Source: Companilactobacillus nodensis DSM 19682 = JCM 14932 = NBRC 107160
GTDB lineage: Bacteria; Bacillota; Bacilli; Lactobacillales; Lactobacillaceae
Assembly (NCBI RefSeq): GCF_000615905.1
Contig: NZ_BAMN01000008.1
Coordinates: 55,029 to 119,028 of the forward strand
DNA: 64,000 bases
Direction of reading: 5' to 3'
The notes below the pieces were generated by a model that was not told the DNA's origin, ran no database searches, and saw nothing but the letters and a program-made list of their open reading frames with translations. The translations under genes were made by a program, and so were the position numbers. Each line of letters starts with the position of its first letter. Positions within the stretch are counted from its first letter, which is position 1. This document shows positions 37,971 to 47,979 of the stretch, one piece after another.

Positions 37971-38029
37971 AAAAGAAGCTGTTATCTCATATGTTTTAAA
38001 TTACAACATGTGAAATAACAGCTTCTTTT
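37971..38029. terminator. Bidirectional terminator between the response regulator and the structured RNA
   Basis: AAAAGAAGCTGTTAT (37971-37985) pairs with ATAACAGCTTCTTTT (38015-38029), and inner arms TCATATGTT/AACATGTGA extend the stem. T-runs exist on both strands, so it can end the regulator operon and the minus-strand RNA. Confidence 0.9.
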
Positions 38030-38231
38030 ATTTGATTTTACAGTAAGAACTAAATCAGTCGTAAGAACTGATAATGTTTGCCAGCTGTGAAAGTGGCGTT
38101 ATGGCTTTAGCCATTACACCACCAGACGTGTTTATAGCCTTGTGAATTTTGCAAGGCTACAAACCGAGGCCCGAGACCGCACCACAGGCTCGGACCGATC
38201 TGCACAGCAGGTAAATATTCTCAGTTCTGAA
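37971..38231 (-). ncRNA. Candidate structured small RNA of unknown family
   Basis: A gene-free stretch whose minus strand folds well. The closing stem is AGAACTGA (38221-38228) with TCAGTTCT (38064-38071); inside it CTGTG/CACAG (38203-38207 with 38085-38089), then three hairpins at 38168-38196, 38130-38164 and 38093-38122. G-T pairs in all three hairpins favour the minus strand. A promoter TTGTGA-N17-TGTAAT (38238-38266) predicts a start near 38231 and the hairpin at 37971-38029 ends it, giving about 260 nt. No start codon with ribosome-binding site is evident and I match it to no family I know. Confidence 0.6.
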
Positions 38232-38237
38232 GACAAA

Positions 38238-38266
38238 ATTACAATTAATTTTTCACTTCATCACAA
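38238..38266 (-). promoter_or_regulatory. Predicted promoter of the structured RNA
   Basis: Minus-strand TTGTGA (38261-38266) and TGTAAT (38238-38243) are exactly 17 bases apart, inside the last codons of the DUF4931 gene. The predicted start falls three bases before the closing stem of the RNA. Confidence 0.5.
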
Positions 38267-39045
38267 TCAGCTTCATTTTTAAGCTTATTCAAAACATCAG
38301 CAGCAAATTTCTCCAAAGTATCTTTATTATCACGTTGTGGCAACTTATATCCCACAAAATAAGGAGATGCTACAAATCGAGGAACAATCTTGCAAATAAT
38401 ATCTCCACCTTCATCATAAAAGAAAATATTATATGAATCACAAGATCCATTATGAAAATCATTTAACAAATAGCGAACAGTGACTCTGGCAAATTCCGCC
38501 AGATCATTCAAATACTTAGCATCTTTAATTCTAATATTGAATTCAACAAATCCCATAATCGGTTCTTTTGAAATATTAAAATCAATATTCTCTGATTTCC
38601 AAATTTCATAACCAGTGAAATTATGCTTACTAATATACTGATATCCATCGACATTATTCAGACCAACAATTTGAAAATGTGGATGTCTAAGACTACCACC
38701 AGACATTGGTCCAAAATTCTTATACATCAAAACACTCTTGTACTTTTTAGTTTGTAACAAAGAATTCCAACAATTAAAAATAAATTGAAATACTTCGGAA
38801 TTCTTCTGAACTGAATACTTTGAGATATCATCGTCATGTTTACTAGACTCAATCAGAACAGTCTGATACGTATCCTTCAAAGTTCGAAACTTATTTTCAA
38901 GCCAGATCATATCGTCCTTTTGTTTAATAATATTGGTCAAATTATCAGTATCACAAAACGGACAAACGGCAGCTTTCTTCTTGATATCTCTAGGTTTATC
39001 CTTCGCTACATCTAGCTGAAAAATTAATAAATCTTTTTCATCCAA
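38245..39045 (-). CDS. DUF4931 family protein (GalT/HIT-like)
   Basis: 266 residues. Resembles the galactose-1-phosphate uridylyltransferase branch of the histidine-triad superfamily: CPFCDTD near residue 30 recalls the zinc site, and SGGSLRHPHFQIVG near residue 120 carries the HPHFQ active-site pattern (GalT has HPHGQ). Probably a nucleotidyl- or phosphotransferase, substrate unknown. Start TTG 39045 with AAAGGAG upstream. Stand-alone gene between the pyk terminator and the structured RNA, whose promoter sits in its last codons. Confidence 0.75.
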   Translation of the reverse strand: MDEKDLLIFQLDVAKDKPRDIKKKAAVCPFCDTDNLTNIIKQKDDMIWLENKFRTLKDTYQTVLIESSKHDDDISKYSVQKNSEVFQFIFNCWNSLLQTKKYKSVLMYKNFGPMSGGSLRHPHFQIVGLNNVDGYQYISKHNFTGYEIWKSENIDFNISKEPIMGFVEFNIRIKDAKYLNDLAEFARVTVRYLLNDFHNGSCDSYNIFFYDEGGDIICKIVPRFVASPYFVGYKLPQRDNKDTLEKFAADVLNKLKNEADCDEVKN

Positions 39046-39072
39046 AATAGTACTCCTTTACTGCGAGTATAC

Positions 39073-39117
39073 AAAAATACTGAAGGGAATTTGATCAGAA
39101 TCCCCTTCAGTATTTTT
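39073..39117. terminator. pfkA-pyk terminator (bidirectional)
   Basis: AAAAATACTGAAGGG (39073-39087) and CCCTTCAGTATTTTT (39103-39117) are perfect arms; T5 on either strand. It ends the pfkA-pyk operon 30 bases after pyk. Confidence 0.92.
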
Positions 39118-39147
39118 AATACTTGTTAATTAATATTTATTTACAAA

Positions 39148-40917
39148 TTATAGTGAGCGTGAAGCACCCTTGTAAACAACACCACGTCTTGAATCAACTG
39201 TGACTGTTTCGCCATCATTGATCAAGTTTGTAGCATCCTTAGCACCAACAACAACTGGTAGACCCATAGCAATACCAACTACGGCTGCGTGTGAAGTCAA
39301 ACCACCGTTTTCAACAACTACGGCACTAGCTTTTTCAAGAGCTGGAAGGTAATCCTTGTCTGTCATTTCTGTAACAAGAATGTCTCCTTCTTTAACCTTT
39401 TCATTAGCTTCTTTAGCTGAATGAGCAACTACTGTATTACCAACAACTGATTCTTCACCAACACCTTGGCCTTTAACTAACTTAGAACCAATTAATTGAA
39501 CCTTCATAACGTTTGTTGTACCACTTTCACCAACTGGAACACCAGCAACGATAAGAATTAAGTCTCCCTCTTTAGCAAAGCCAAGTTCTTGAGCTTTCTT
39601 AGCAGCAAGGTCGAACATTTCATCTGTGTTAGCAGGTCTGTCAGCAACGATAGGTTGTACACCCCAGTTAACTGTTAGTCCACGTTGTGTAGTTTCATCA
39701 AATGTGATAGCAAGAATATCAGCACTTGGACGATACTTAGAAATCATACGAGCTGTGTAACCTGACTTAGTAGCTGCAACAATTGTCTTGATGTTCAATT
39801 CTTCAGCAGTTCTAACAACAGATTCACCGATTGATTCTGTAACGTTTGAGCCTTTGTATTCTTCGAAACGTTGGATAGCTAATTGGTTACTCTTGTCCAA
39901 TTGCTTTTCTGTACGTTCGTCGATGTTAGCCATTGCAGCAACAGCTTCAACAGGGTAATCACCGTTAGCACTTTCACCAGAAAGCATAGTTGCATCTGTA
40001 CCATCAAGAACAGAGTTAGCAACATCAGTAACTTCGGCACGTGTAGGACGTGGGTTTTCTTGCATTGAGTCAAGCATTTGTGTAGCTGTGATAACTGGCT
40101 TGCCTAATGCATTACATTTGCGGATTAAGTCTTTTTGAACGAATGGTACGTTTTCAAATGGAATTTCAACACCCATGTCACCACGAGCAACCATCAAACC
40201 ATCAGAAACCTTCAAGATAGAATCGATATTGTCGATACCTTCTTGTGATTCGATCTTAGGGAAGATTTGTACTTGTTCCATGTGTTTTTCTTCAAGGATT
40301 TCACGAATATCAAGAACATCTTGAGCTTTACGAACGAATGAAGCTGAGATGAAGTTAATGTTGTTGTCACAACCGAAACGAATATCATCAGCATCTTTTT
40401 CTGTGATACCTGGTAGGCGGATTTCAACACCAGGTGCGTTAACACCCTTACGTGAACCGATCATACCATCGTTTTGAACAACTGTAACTAATTCACGGTT
40501 CTTGTCGTCTTTTTCTGTGATCTTAAGATCAACAAGACCATCATCGATCAATACGTGACCACCAACATGTGTATCATCGTACAAACCAGGATATGTAACG
40601 GCAATCTTTTCTGGGTTACCAGTTAATGAATCATCCATTGAGATACGGATAACATCACCGATCTTAGCTTGGAACTTGTTACCATCTTGAACAGTTGTAC
40701 GGATTTCAGCACCCTTTGTATCTAGAACGATACCAACTGTCTTACCAGTAATCTTTTCAGCTTCGTGAACCATGTTCATACGTGATAAATGTTCTTCATG
40801 ATCACCATGTGAGAAGTTGAAACGGAAAATGTTGGCTCCGGCTTCGATTAACTTTGTAATTGTTTCAACATCATTAGATGCAGGTCCAAGTGTACTTACG
40901 ATTTTTGTTCTTTTCAT
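39148..40917 (-). CDS. pyk: Pyruvate kinase
   Basis: Last step of glycolysis, phosphoenolpyruvate + ADP to pyruvate + ATP. 589 residues, the long Bacillus-type form: catalytic barrel with KIVSTLGPASN, FRFNFSHGDHEEH, IFPKIESQEG and MVARGDMGVEIP, followed by a C-terminal PEP-utilising mobile domain with GGLTSHAAVVGIAMGLPVVV. ATG 40917 is chosen for its fit to the family start (MKRTKIVSTLGP) and GGGAGA upstream. Follows pfkA by 46 bases. Confidence 0.96.
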   Translation of the reverse strand: MKRTKIVSTLGPASNDVETITKLIEAGANIFRFNFSHGDHEEHLSRMNMVHEAEKITGKTVGIVLDTKGAEIRTTVQDGNKFQAKIGDVIRISMDDSLTGNPEKIAVTYPGLYDDTHVGGHVLIDDGLVDLKITEKDDKNRELVTVVQNDGMIGSRKGVNAPGVEIRLPGITEKDADDIRFGCDNNINFISASFVRKAQDVLDIREILEEKHMEQVQIFPKIESQEGIDNIDSILKVSDGLMVARGDMGVEIPFENVPFVQKDLIRKCNALGKPVITATQMLDSMQENPRPTRAEVTDVANSVLDGTDATMLSGESANGDYPVEAVAAMANIDERTEKQLDKSNQLAIQRFEEYKGSNVTESIGESVVRTAEELNIKTIVAATKSGYTARMISKYRPSADILAITFDETTQRGLTVNWGVQPIVADRPANTDEMFDLAAKKAQELGFAKEGDLILIVAGVPVGESGTTNVMKVQLIGSKLVKGQGVGEESVVGNTVVAHSAKEANEKVKEGDILVTEMTDKDYLPALEKASAVVVENGGLTSHAAVVGIAMGLPVVVGAKDATNLINDGETVTVDSRRGVVYKGASRSL

Positions 40918-40963
40918 CAAGAATCTCCCTTTTCTTTTGTTGTTCATTGTTTATTGTAACAAA

Positions 40964-41962
<999 letters not shown>

Positions 41963-42002
41963 CTAATAAAATATAACATTTTTATCGGATACTTTGTAGA
42001 GC

Positions 42003-42016
42003 TGAAAACGTTTTAT
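42003..42016 (-). promoter_or_regulatory. cre site upstream of pfkA-pyk
   Basis: TGAAAACGTTTTAT (plus strand) matches the CcpA site consensus at 12 of 14 positions. It lies in the short gap between dnaE and pfkA, centred about 45 bases before the start predicted from TATATT (minus strand, 41970-41975), an activating position. Confidence 0.6.
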
Positions 42017-42023
42017 GACAAAA

Positions 42024-45000
42024 TTAATTATGTTTTTTCAGGAAAACGTTCTTTTCACCCAACAAACTCTCTAATTTCATTCTTACTTCATCTGAAAAGT
42101 CGATCCAGCGATTAGACTTTAAAATCACGGCTCGCTTATCTTTTTCCCGATATAAGATGACCGGGATCTTTCCAGGAGAACTTTCGATAGTTTCATAAAG
42201 CTTAGACAAATTGTCTTCATTATCAAAGGTTTTCATAATTTTCAGATATAACTTTTCATCAGGAAGTTGTACTGTATACTGCTTTGGATCATTAAATCTA
42301 TCAGCAATAAACTCAATATCACCACGACGTCCATCACTTGAACGTCCAACAATCAAGAATATTTTACCTTCTAATTCAGTATTCTCAAGTTTCTGAAAAA
42401 GCTTAGGGAAAATAGTGACTGAAATCGAGCCTGTCTCATCTTCAACCGTCGCAAAGCACATTCTCTGTCCCTTCTTAGTTCGAATAACTCGGGGACGCTT
42501 GATCAATCCTAGGACATTGACGTCTTGATTCTTAACATTTGCTAAGTTCGAGATTTTAACAGTATTCGTATTCAGTAATTTCTCTCGATATTTTTCAACC
42601 GGATGTCCCGAAACATAAATACCAAGATATTCCTTTTCTTGATTCAACTTCTCAGTCAATGAATAATCATCGACTTCATGTTTCTTGGGATCAAGTACAT
42701 CGAACAAAGAAAGATTACTGCCAGCGAGTTGAATACTTTCAATCAAATCTTTGAAGTCCAGCATCAATTCATGACGATTACGATTGAATGAATCAAAAGC
42801 TCCAGACAAGATTAGTGGATCAATGTAATCATCTTTGACAAATCTAATATCAATTCGCTTCAAGAAATTCTGTGCGTCAGTAAACTCGCCCTTATTTTGA
42901 CGTTCCTCAATAATATCCTTTGCCAAATCACGGCGCATCCCTTTAACACTCAAAAACCCAAAACGAATCCCACTACTATCAACCGTAAAGTTGCTTTCAC
43001 TTTTGTTGATATCCACACTTTTGATTTTTAAATGTCGATCCTTGGCTCCTTGAACATACAATGAAATCTTGCCCTCATTGTTCAAGTTAGCATTCATCAA
43101 ACAATTGAAGAATATTTCTGGAAAATGAACTTTGATATAAGCCAGCCAAAAGGCAATCATCGAATATGCGACTGAATGAGACTTATTAAAACCGTAATTA
43201 CCAAAGGTCTCAATATATTGATAAACCTTCTCAGCTGATTCTCTATCATGTCCTTGAGCCACTGAGCCATCAACGAACTTCTTATGGTTTTCATCCATCA
43301 GAGTTTCGTTTTTCTTACTAATTGCACGCCGTAAAATATCAGCATCCGCCAGTGAAAACCCAGCCATCTCTGAACTAGCTTGCATGACTTGCTCTTGATA
43401 AACCAAGATTCCATACGTCGGCTTGAGGATCTTCTTCAAAGAAGCATCTGGATAAGTTACCGGCTCTTGTCCATGCTTTCTAGCAATGAACGTGGCAATG
43501 TTTTGCATGGGACCAGGTCGATACAAAGCGTTAGTTGCGACGACATCATTAAAGCTCGTCGGTTTGAGACGCCTTAGGACACTTCTAATGCCATCAGACT
43601 CAAACTGAAAAATACCGTCAGTATCGCCTCTCTGGAATAACTCTAAGGTTGGTTCATCATCTAAGGGAATTCTTTCAGGTACAAATTCTTTTTGATACTT
43701 CTCAGAAATCAACTTAATAGCTTGATCTAAGATAGTTAGATTTCTCAACCCCAAAAAGTCCATCTTCAGCAAGCCAACACTCTCAACGTTATTCTTAGTT
43801 TGCTGCGTCAAATTGATACCATCATCTTCCAATTGAACAGCGACGATATCAGTCATAGGTTTCTTACTAAGGACAATACCTGCCGCATGTGTTGAATAAT
43901 GTCTAGGTATCCCTTCGATCCTACGGGCAACTTTGAAGATTAGTCGATTCTCTTCAGAACTGTCAACCAACCCTTGAAGTGTATTCGACTCATCAATTGC
44001 TTCCTTCAACGTAATATTGAGCTTACGTGGAATGGCGTTCGACCATTGTGTCAATTGAAACTGTGTCTGGCTAAACGTTCTCGAAATATCTCTCAATGCC
44101 ATCTTAGCTGCGAGCGTACCAAAAGTAATTATCTGTGCCATATGGTCAGAACCATACTTGTCATGCATGTACATTACCATTTCGTCTCTACGGTCATCAG
44201 GGAGGTCCAAATCAATATCGGGCATGTTGACACGTTGAGGATTCAAAAATCGTTCAAACAGCAAATCATACTTAATTGGGTCCACTTGCGTGATGCCTAA
44301 GGTATAAGAAACTAGTGAACCAGCAGCTGATCCACGGCCAGGACCAGTCTTGATTCCAATTTCATGAGCATGCTTGATAACATCCCAAACGATCAAGAAG
44401 TAATCCGAAAAGCCCATCTTATCGATAACGCCTAATTCATACTTCAATCGCTGTGAATAGTTATCAGGAATATTACCATTAAGACGTTTTTTCAATCCGC
44501 GACTAGCTAAGCTATACAAGAATTCAGCTGATGATAAATTGTCTGGCGTTTCAAATTCAGGTAACTCAGTATCTTTGAACTCGATCTCAACATTACATTT
44601 ATCAGCGATCTCGTTAGAGACCTTAACGTCATCTTCATATCCACCCGACCGAAGTCACTCTCAAAGACATCAGCTGTCCGCAGATAATGGTCACCTTCCT
44701 CAACAACTTGACTGATACTCTCGAACTTTTGACCAGTTCTCAAGTTGTTCAATACCTGATATGCCAAATGATCATCTGCATTAACGTATCTCACATCACC
44801 CAACGCCGCCATTGGTACTCCGATAGTGTTAGAGATTTCCTTCACACGTTTAACATTGTTGATCTGTTCCGAATACAAACCGACTCCCAAGAAAAATGAA
44901 TCTGGATCTAACACTGAATTGATCTTAGCAAAATAATCTTGTACATTATCCGAAATAATAATTTCACAATCAGTCGCTGGAGTGATCACAAAAATATTAT

Positions 45001-45349
45001 TCATAAATTGTTTAATATCATCAATATCAACAAACTTCTTTGTGGACATAACCACAGAAGATATTTTAATAAGATTCTGATAACCTTGATCATTTCTTGC
45101 TAATAAAATCAATGGATAGGAATTGTCTGAATCTTGAATTCCAGCAATTTCAATCGTTAATCCAATAATCGGCTTGATTCCAACTTTTTTAGCATACTTA
45201 TAAAAATCGATTGAACCATACAAATTGTTAATATCAGTCAAGGCAATCGACGAGTACCCTCGTTCTTTTGCCTGATCGATCAGTTCTGGAAGCTTAACGG
45301 GACTATGCAGTAAACTGTAGCTGCTCATTACTTGTAGTTGCGTTTGCAA
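42024..45349 (-). CDS. dnaE: DNA polymerase III alpha subunit DnaE, frameshifted as sequenced
   Basis: Replicative polymerase, about 1,108 codons when joined. The N-terminal frame has a degenerate PHP domain (LQVMSSYSLLHSP in place of the metal-binding HxH); the long C-terminal frame has TGPGRGSAAGSLVSY and MPDIDLDLPDDRRDE (catalytic Asp pair), the helix-hairpin-helix and OB domains. One base is missing near 44639-44646; adding it joins FESDFGR to GYEDDVKVSNEIADKC and removes the break. Start TTG 45349 with AAGGGGGG upstream. The gene is essential, so a real frameshift is unlikely. Confidence 0.93.
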
Positions 45350-45441
45350 TTTGTCGCCCCCCTTGGTTAAAATTATATCAAATTGAGTAAAACTTTATTG
45401 GGCTAAACTCTTTTTTGTGCTAAACTACTGGAGAAAGTGAG

Positions 45442-45633
45442 ATGGAAGATATGAGATATGTTGCTGTAATTTTTTGGGCAGTTGTTTTAGGTCAAGTAGC
45501 TGGCTTTATCGGCGGTGCATTGAACCAACAAACTTTTAATTCCCAACAAACAATGATTGTTACTGTAGTATTTGCAATTATCTTCAGCATTATTCCAATG
45601 CTTCTAGATAACGATAAAAAGAATCGCGCTTAG
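45442..45633 (+). CDS. DUF2929 family small membrane protein (YjzD-like)
   Basis: 63 residues with two membrane helices (YVAVIFWAVVLGQVAGFIGG and MIVTVVFAIIFSIIPML). Family pattern MRYVAVIFWAVVLGQVAGFI is clear; ATG 45442 has GGAG 8 bases upstream. Divergent from dnaE, as in many Bacilli. No function established. Confidence 0.85.
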   Translation: MEDMRYVAVIFWAVVLGQVAGFIGGALNQQTFNSQQTMIVTVVFAIIFSIIPMLLDNDKKNRA

Positions 45634-45650
45634 TCATAAGCGCTTTTTTT
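45626..45650 (+). terminator. DUF2929 gene terminator
   Basis: GCGCTTA (45626-45632) pairs with TAAGCGC (45637-45643) around GTCA, followed by T7. The stem includes the stop codon. Confidence 0.9.
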
Positions 45651-45655
45651 GTGCT

Positions 45656-45736
45656 TTGGAGGAGAAAATTGAATCGGTATATATTCGTGATCCAGACATG
45701 AACTTGATTGAATTATCAAACTACAAACAAAAATGA
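45656..45736 (+). pseudogene. Remnant of a VOC/glyoxalase-family gene
   Basis: Between two terminators, 26 codons read LEEKIESVYIRDPDMNLIEL followed by SNYKQK and a stop. This is the typical C-terminus of vicinal-oxygen-chelate proteins (SxYxxDPDGNxIEL, with the metal-binding Glu). No upstream coding sequence in this frame and no start with ribosome-binding site are present, so only the last strand of the gene survives. Confidence 0.65.
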
Positions 45737-45780
45737 GACTATCACGGCCAGCATGGCTGACATCATAGTCTCATTTTTTT
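45729..45780. terminator. Bidirectional terminator after the lipoprotein gene
   Basis: ATGAGACTAT (45733-45742) pairs with ATAGTCTCAT (45765-45774); the loop contains a further GGCCAGCATGGCT fold. T-runs on both strands. Confidence 0.88.
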
Positions 45781-46513
45781 ATTTTGTAATATATAGATAG
45801 AAATCATTAGTTGCCAAATTGACGTTGTAATTTACACCCTTAGATGTAATTTGCTTCATAGTAGTTGTACCGCCATCTGCATCTTTTACTTCGTCACCGA
45901 GCTTTTTAACAACTTTTTTACCGTCAGCACCAACATATTGAGATATCAGAACCAAATCCGTTCCAAAGTCCTTCATGCCAGACTTGGACTTCATTGACTT
46001 GTATGTAATATTCATTGCAATACCCATCAATTGTCCGCCTTGAACATTCATTCTTAACTTAGTTCCATTGCTAGTCGTGTACTTAAAAATACCGTCTTTA
46101 GCAATCAAAGGTAATTGATCTGTTTGCTTACCCATCTTCAAATTCATGAAGTTGTACTGTTGCGCAAACGTCGTATAATCGATCAACGCCTTTTCTTTAG
46201 TTACTTTGACGATTTTTGTTTTAGTATCATTGCCCTTAGCAGCTTTGATCTTTACATTCTTTGATTTAGTAGCGACTGGAACAGAAATAGCAAAATGATC
46301 ATCACTGACTTTGACGTTCTTAGTAACTCCACTAACTGTATAAGTTAATTTATCAAAGTCGGTTGCCTTACCTTTGACTACAGCCACTAATCCATCTGCT
46401 GAATATTCACTCTTAGTAGTTGAAAGGTCCAACTTTGAACATCCGGTCAGCAGTATGAAGAATAAAGGAACTAATACTAAAAATAAATATTTTATTTTTC
46501 TATTCATAATCAT
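45779..46513 (-). CDS. Predicted lipoprotein of unknown function
   Basis: About 244 residues with a lipoprotein signal: charged start, hydrophobic stretch, and lipobox LLTGC with the lipidated Cys at residue 25. The mature part is lysine-rich and beta-strand-like, with a bacterial Ig-like stretch (GKATDFDKLTYTVSGVTKNV) followed by YNFMNLKMGKQTDQLP. I choose ATG 46513 (GGGG 6 bases upstream) rather than the longer frame. No family name can be given; it is attached to the outer face of the membrane. Confidence 0.75.
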   Translation of the reverse strand: MIMNRKIKYLFLVLVPLFFILLTGCSKLDLSTTKSEYSADGLVAVVKGKATDFDKLTYTVSGVTKNVKVSDDHFAISVPVATKSKNVKIKAAKGNDTKTKIVKVTKEKALIDYTTFAQQYNFMNLKMGKQTDQLPLIAKDGIFKYTTSNGTKLRMNVQGGQLMGIAMNITYKSMKSKSGMKDFGTDLVLISQYVGADGKKVVKKLGDEVKDADGGTTTMKQITSKGVNYNVNLATNDFYLYITK

Positions 46514-46530
46514 ATGATTCCCCATGTATT

Positions 46531-46563
46531 AAAAAAAAGCCAAGCATAATTGACTTGGCTTTT
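46531..46563 (-). terminator. rpmF terminator
   Basis: AAGCCAAG (46537-46544) pairs with CTTGGCTT (46554-46561); a T8 run follows on the minus strand. Confidence 0.88.
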
Positions 46564-46565
46564 AA

Positions 46566-46748
46566 TTAAGCTTCTTTCTTGTCATCGATAACTTTTTCAC
46601 CCTTGTACATACCTGATGGTGATACATGGTGACTTAAACGATATTCACCGTTAGCAACGTCGAATTGCATATTTGGTGTATCTAATTTAATGTGTCCACG
46701 TCTTTGACGTTTTCTTTGTTTTGATATTTTTCTCTTTGGAACAGCCAT
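46566..46748 (-). CDS. rpmF: 50S ribosomal protein L32
   Basis: 60-residue ribosomal protein; [20 protein letters not shown] is the family start. It has no cysteine, so it is the zinc-independent (C-minus) form; the CxxC pairs of the zinc-ribbon form are absent. Start ATG 46748. Monocistronic with its own terminator. Confidence 0.95.
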   Translation of the reverse strand: MAVPKRKISKQRKRQRRGHIKLDTPNMQFDVANGEYRLSHHVSPSGMYKGEKVIDDKKEA

Positions 46749-46835
46749 ATTTAAAAACTCCTTTATTTATATTACTTAATCAAATCTAACGTTTAATATA
46801 ATACTATCATAAAAACGTTTGAGCAAGCAAAAATA

Positions 46836-47153
46836 CTATTTTGTTTGCTTTTTTACTTGATTTTCCTTCAAAGCGTCAGCAATTTGACTATCATTGGACA
46901 CTTTTACGTTAGAAATTTGTTTCTTAGCACTACGTGATAATTTGTTATCGTCTTTCTTTTTGCCTGAACTTGCAAGCAACATTGTGATGATTGCTCCAAG
47001 TAATAAAGAAACAATAATCAAAATTATCAATGGTAATTTAACATGTGTAAATCCAAAACTGACTGTGACCGGATTAACATTTAATACTGCAAAAATAACA
47101 ACTATCAATGCAATAATTAATCCAATTACAAATCTTGACTGTTTATTATTCAT
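46836..47153 (-). CDS. LapA family membrane protein (DUF1049)
   Basis: About 105 residues with two membrane helices (VIGLIIALIVVIFAVLNVNP and LPLIILIIVSLLLGAIITML), followed by a charged tail. The NVNPVTVSFGF link between the helices is the LapA hallmark; family members are involved in lipopolysaccharide or envelope assembly in other bacteria, but the role in Gram-positives is unknown. ATG 47153 is preferred because AGGGG lies about 9 bases upstream. Follows the SDR gene by 12 bases. Confidence 0.8.
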   Translation of the reverse strand: MNNKQSRFVIGLIIALIVVIFAVLNVNPVTVSFGFTHVKLPLIILIIVSLLLGAIITMLLASSGKKKDDNKLSRSAKKQISNVKVSNDSQIADALKENQVKKQTK

Positions 47154-47165
47154 AAAAGTCATCCC

Positions 47166-47963
47166 CTACTTACGATTTCCTAATGTACCAGCTAGGTAAT
47201 CTCCTACGCTTGGAGCAATCTTATAAAGAACTGCTGCTAATTCCATATAACGTGGACGATTAATCTCACGCTTGCTCTTATTGAACGTATTAACGATATC
47301 CCACGCTAACTTGTCTGGATCTAAAACAAAATACTTCACTGAATCTAGATAATTTCCACCATGATCAGCTACATCAAAAAAGTTCGTCGCAACCGGTCCA
47401 GGATTAATCGTTGTTACCTTAACATCGAATGGTTTAAGTTCCAAACGTAATCCATCGGAAAATCCAATAACTGCAGCTTTAGTTGCTGAATATGCAGCTG
47501 ACTTAGGAGTTGTGATCTTACCAGCCATTGAACCAACATTGAAAATGTGGCCATGACCGTTAGTAATCATTTTTCCTGCAATCAAACGACTCATCAACAT
47601 CAATCCTAATACATTAACTCGGAACATTTTTTCAACTGTTGCGAATTCAGTATCTAGATAATTTGAGAAATCACCAAACCCTGCTGCATTTACTAATATA
47701 TCAATATTATCAGAAAATTCAAATGCCTTATCAACACCAGCAGTAATTTGTTTAGGGTCACTCATGTCGATCAAGATATATTCGTGGTGAGCTGTTTCAG
47801 CACCCACACGAGTACATTCATTCTTGACCTTGATCAGTTTATCTTCACTTCTAGCAACTAAAATCAAATTGGCACCAAGTTTAGCAGAATTAACTGCAAC
47901 ATCTTTACCAATACCAGATGATGCACCAGTTACCAAAACTGTTTGATTCAATAAATTATTCAT
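47166..47963 (-). CDS. SDR-family short-chain dehydrogenase
   Basis: 265 residues. NAD(P)-binding VLVTGASSGIGKDVA at the start, NNAG replaced by VNAAGFG, and catalytic Ser, Tyr and Lys in VGSMAGKITTPKSAAYSATK (YxxxK). The substrate is unknown. ATG 47963 is chosen because the preceding frame overlaps rnz and lacks family similarity. Possibly co-transcribed with rnz upstream and lapA downstream. Confidence 0.87.
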   Translation of the reverse strand: MNNLLNQTVLVTGASSGIGKDVAVNSAKLGANLILVARSEDKLIKVKNECTRVGAETAHHEYILIDMSDPKQITAGVDKAFEFSDNIDILVNAAGFGDFSNYLDTEFATVEKMFRVNVLGLMLMSRLIAGKMITNGHGHIFNVGSMAGKITTPKSAAYSATKAAVIGFSDGLRLELKPFDVKVTTINPGPVATNFFDVADHGGNYLDSVKYFVLDPDKLAWDIVNTFNKSKREINRPRYMELAAVLYKIAPSVGDYLAGTLGNRK

Positions 47964-47979
47964 CCTATTACCTGCTCTC

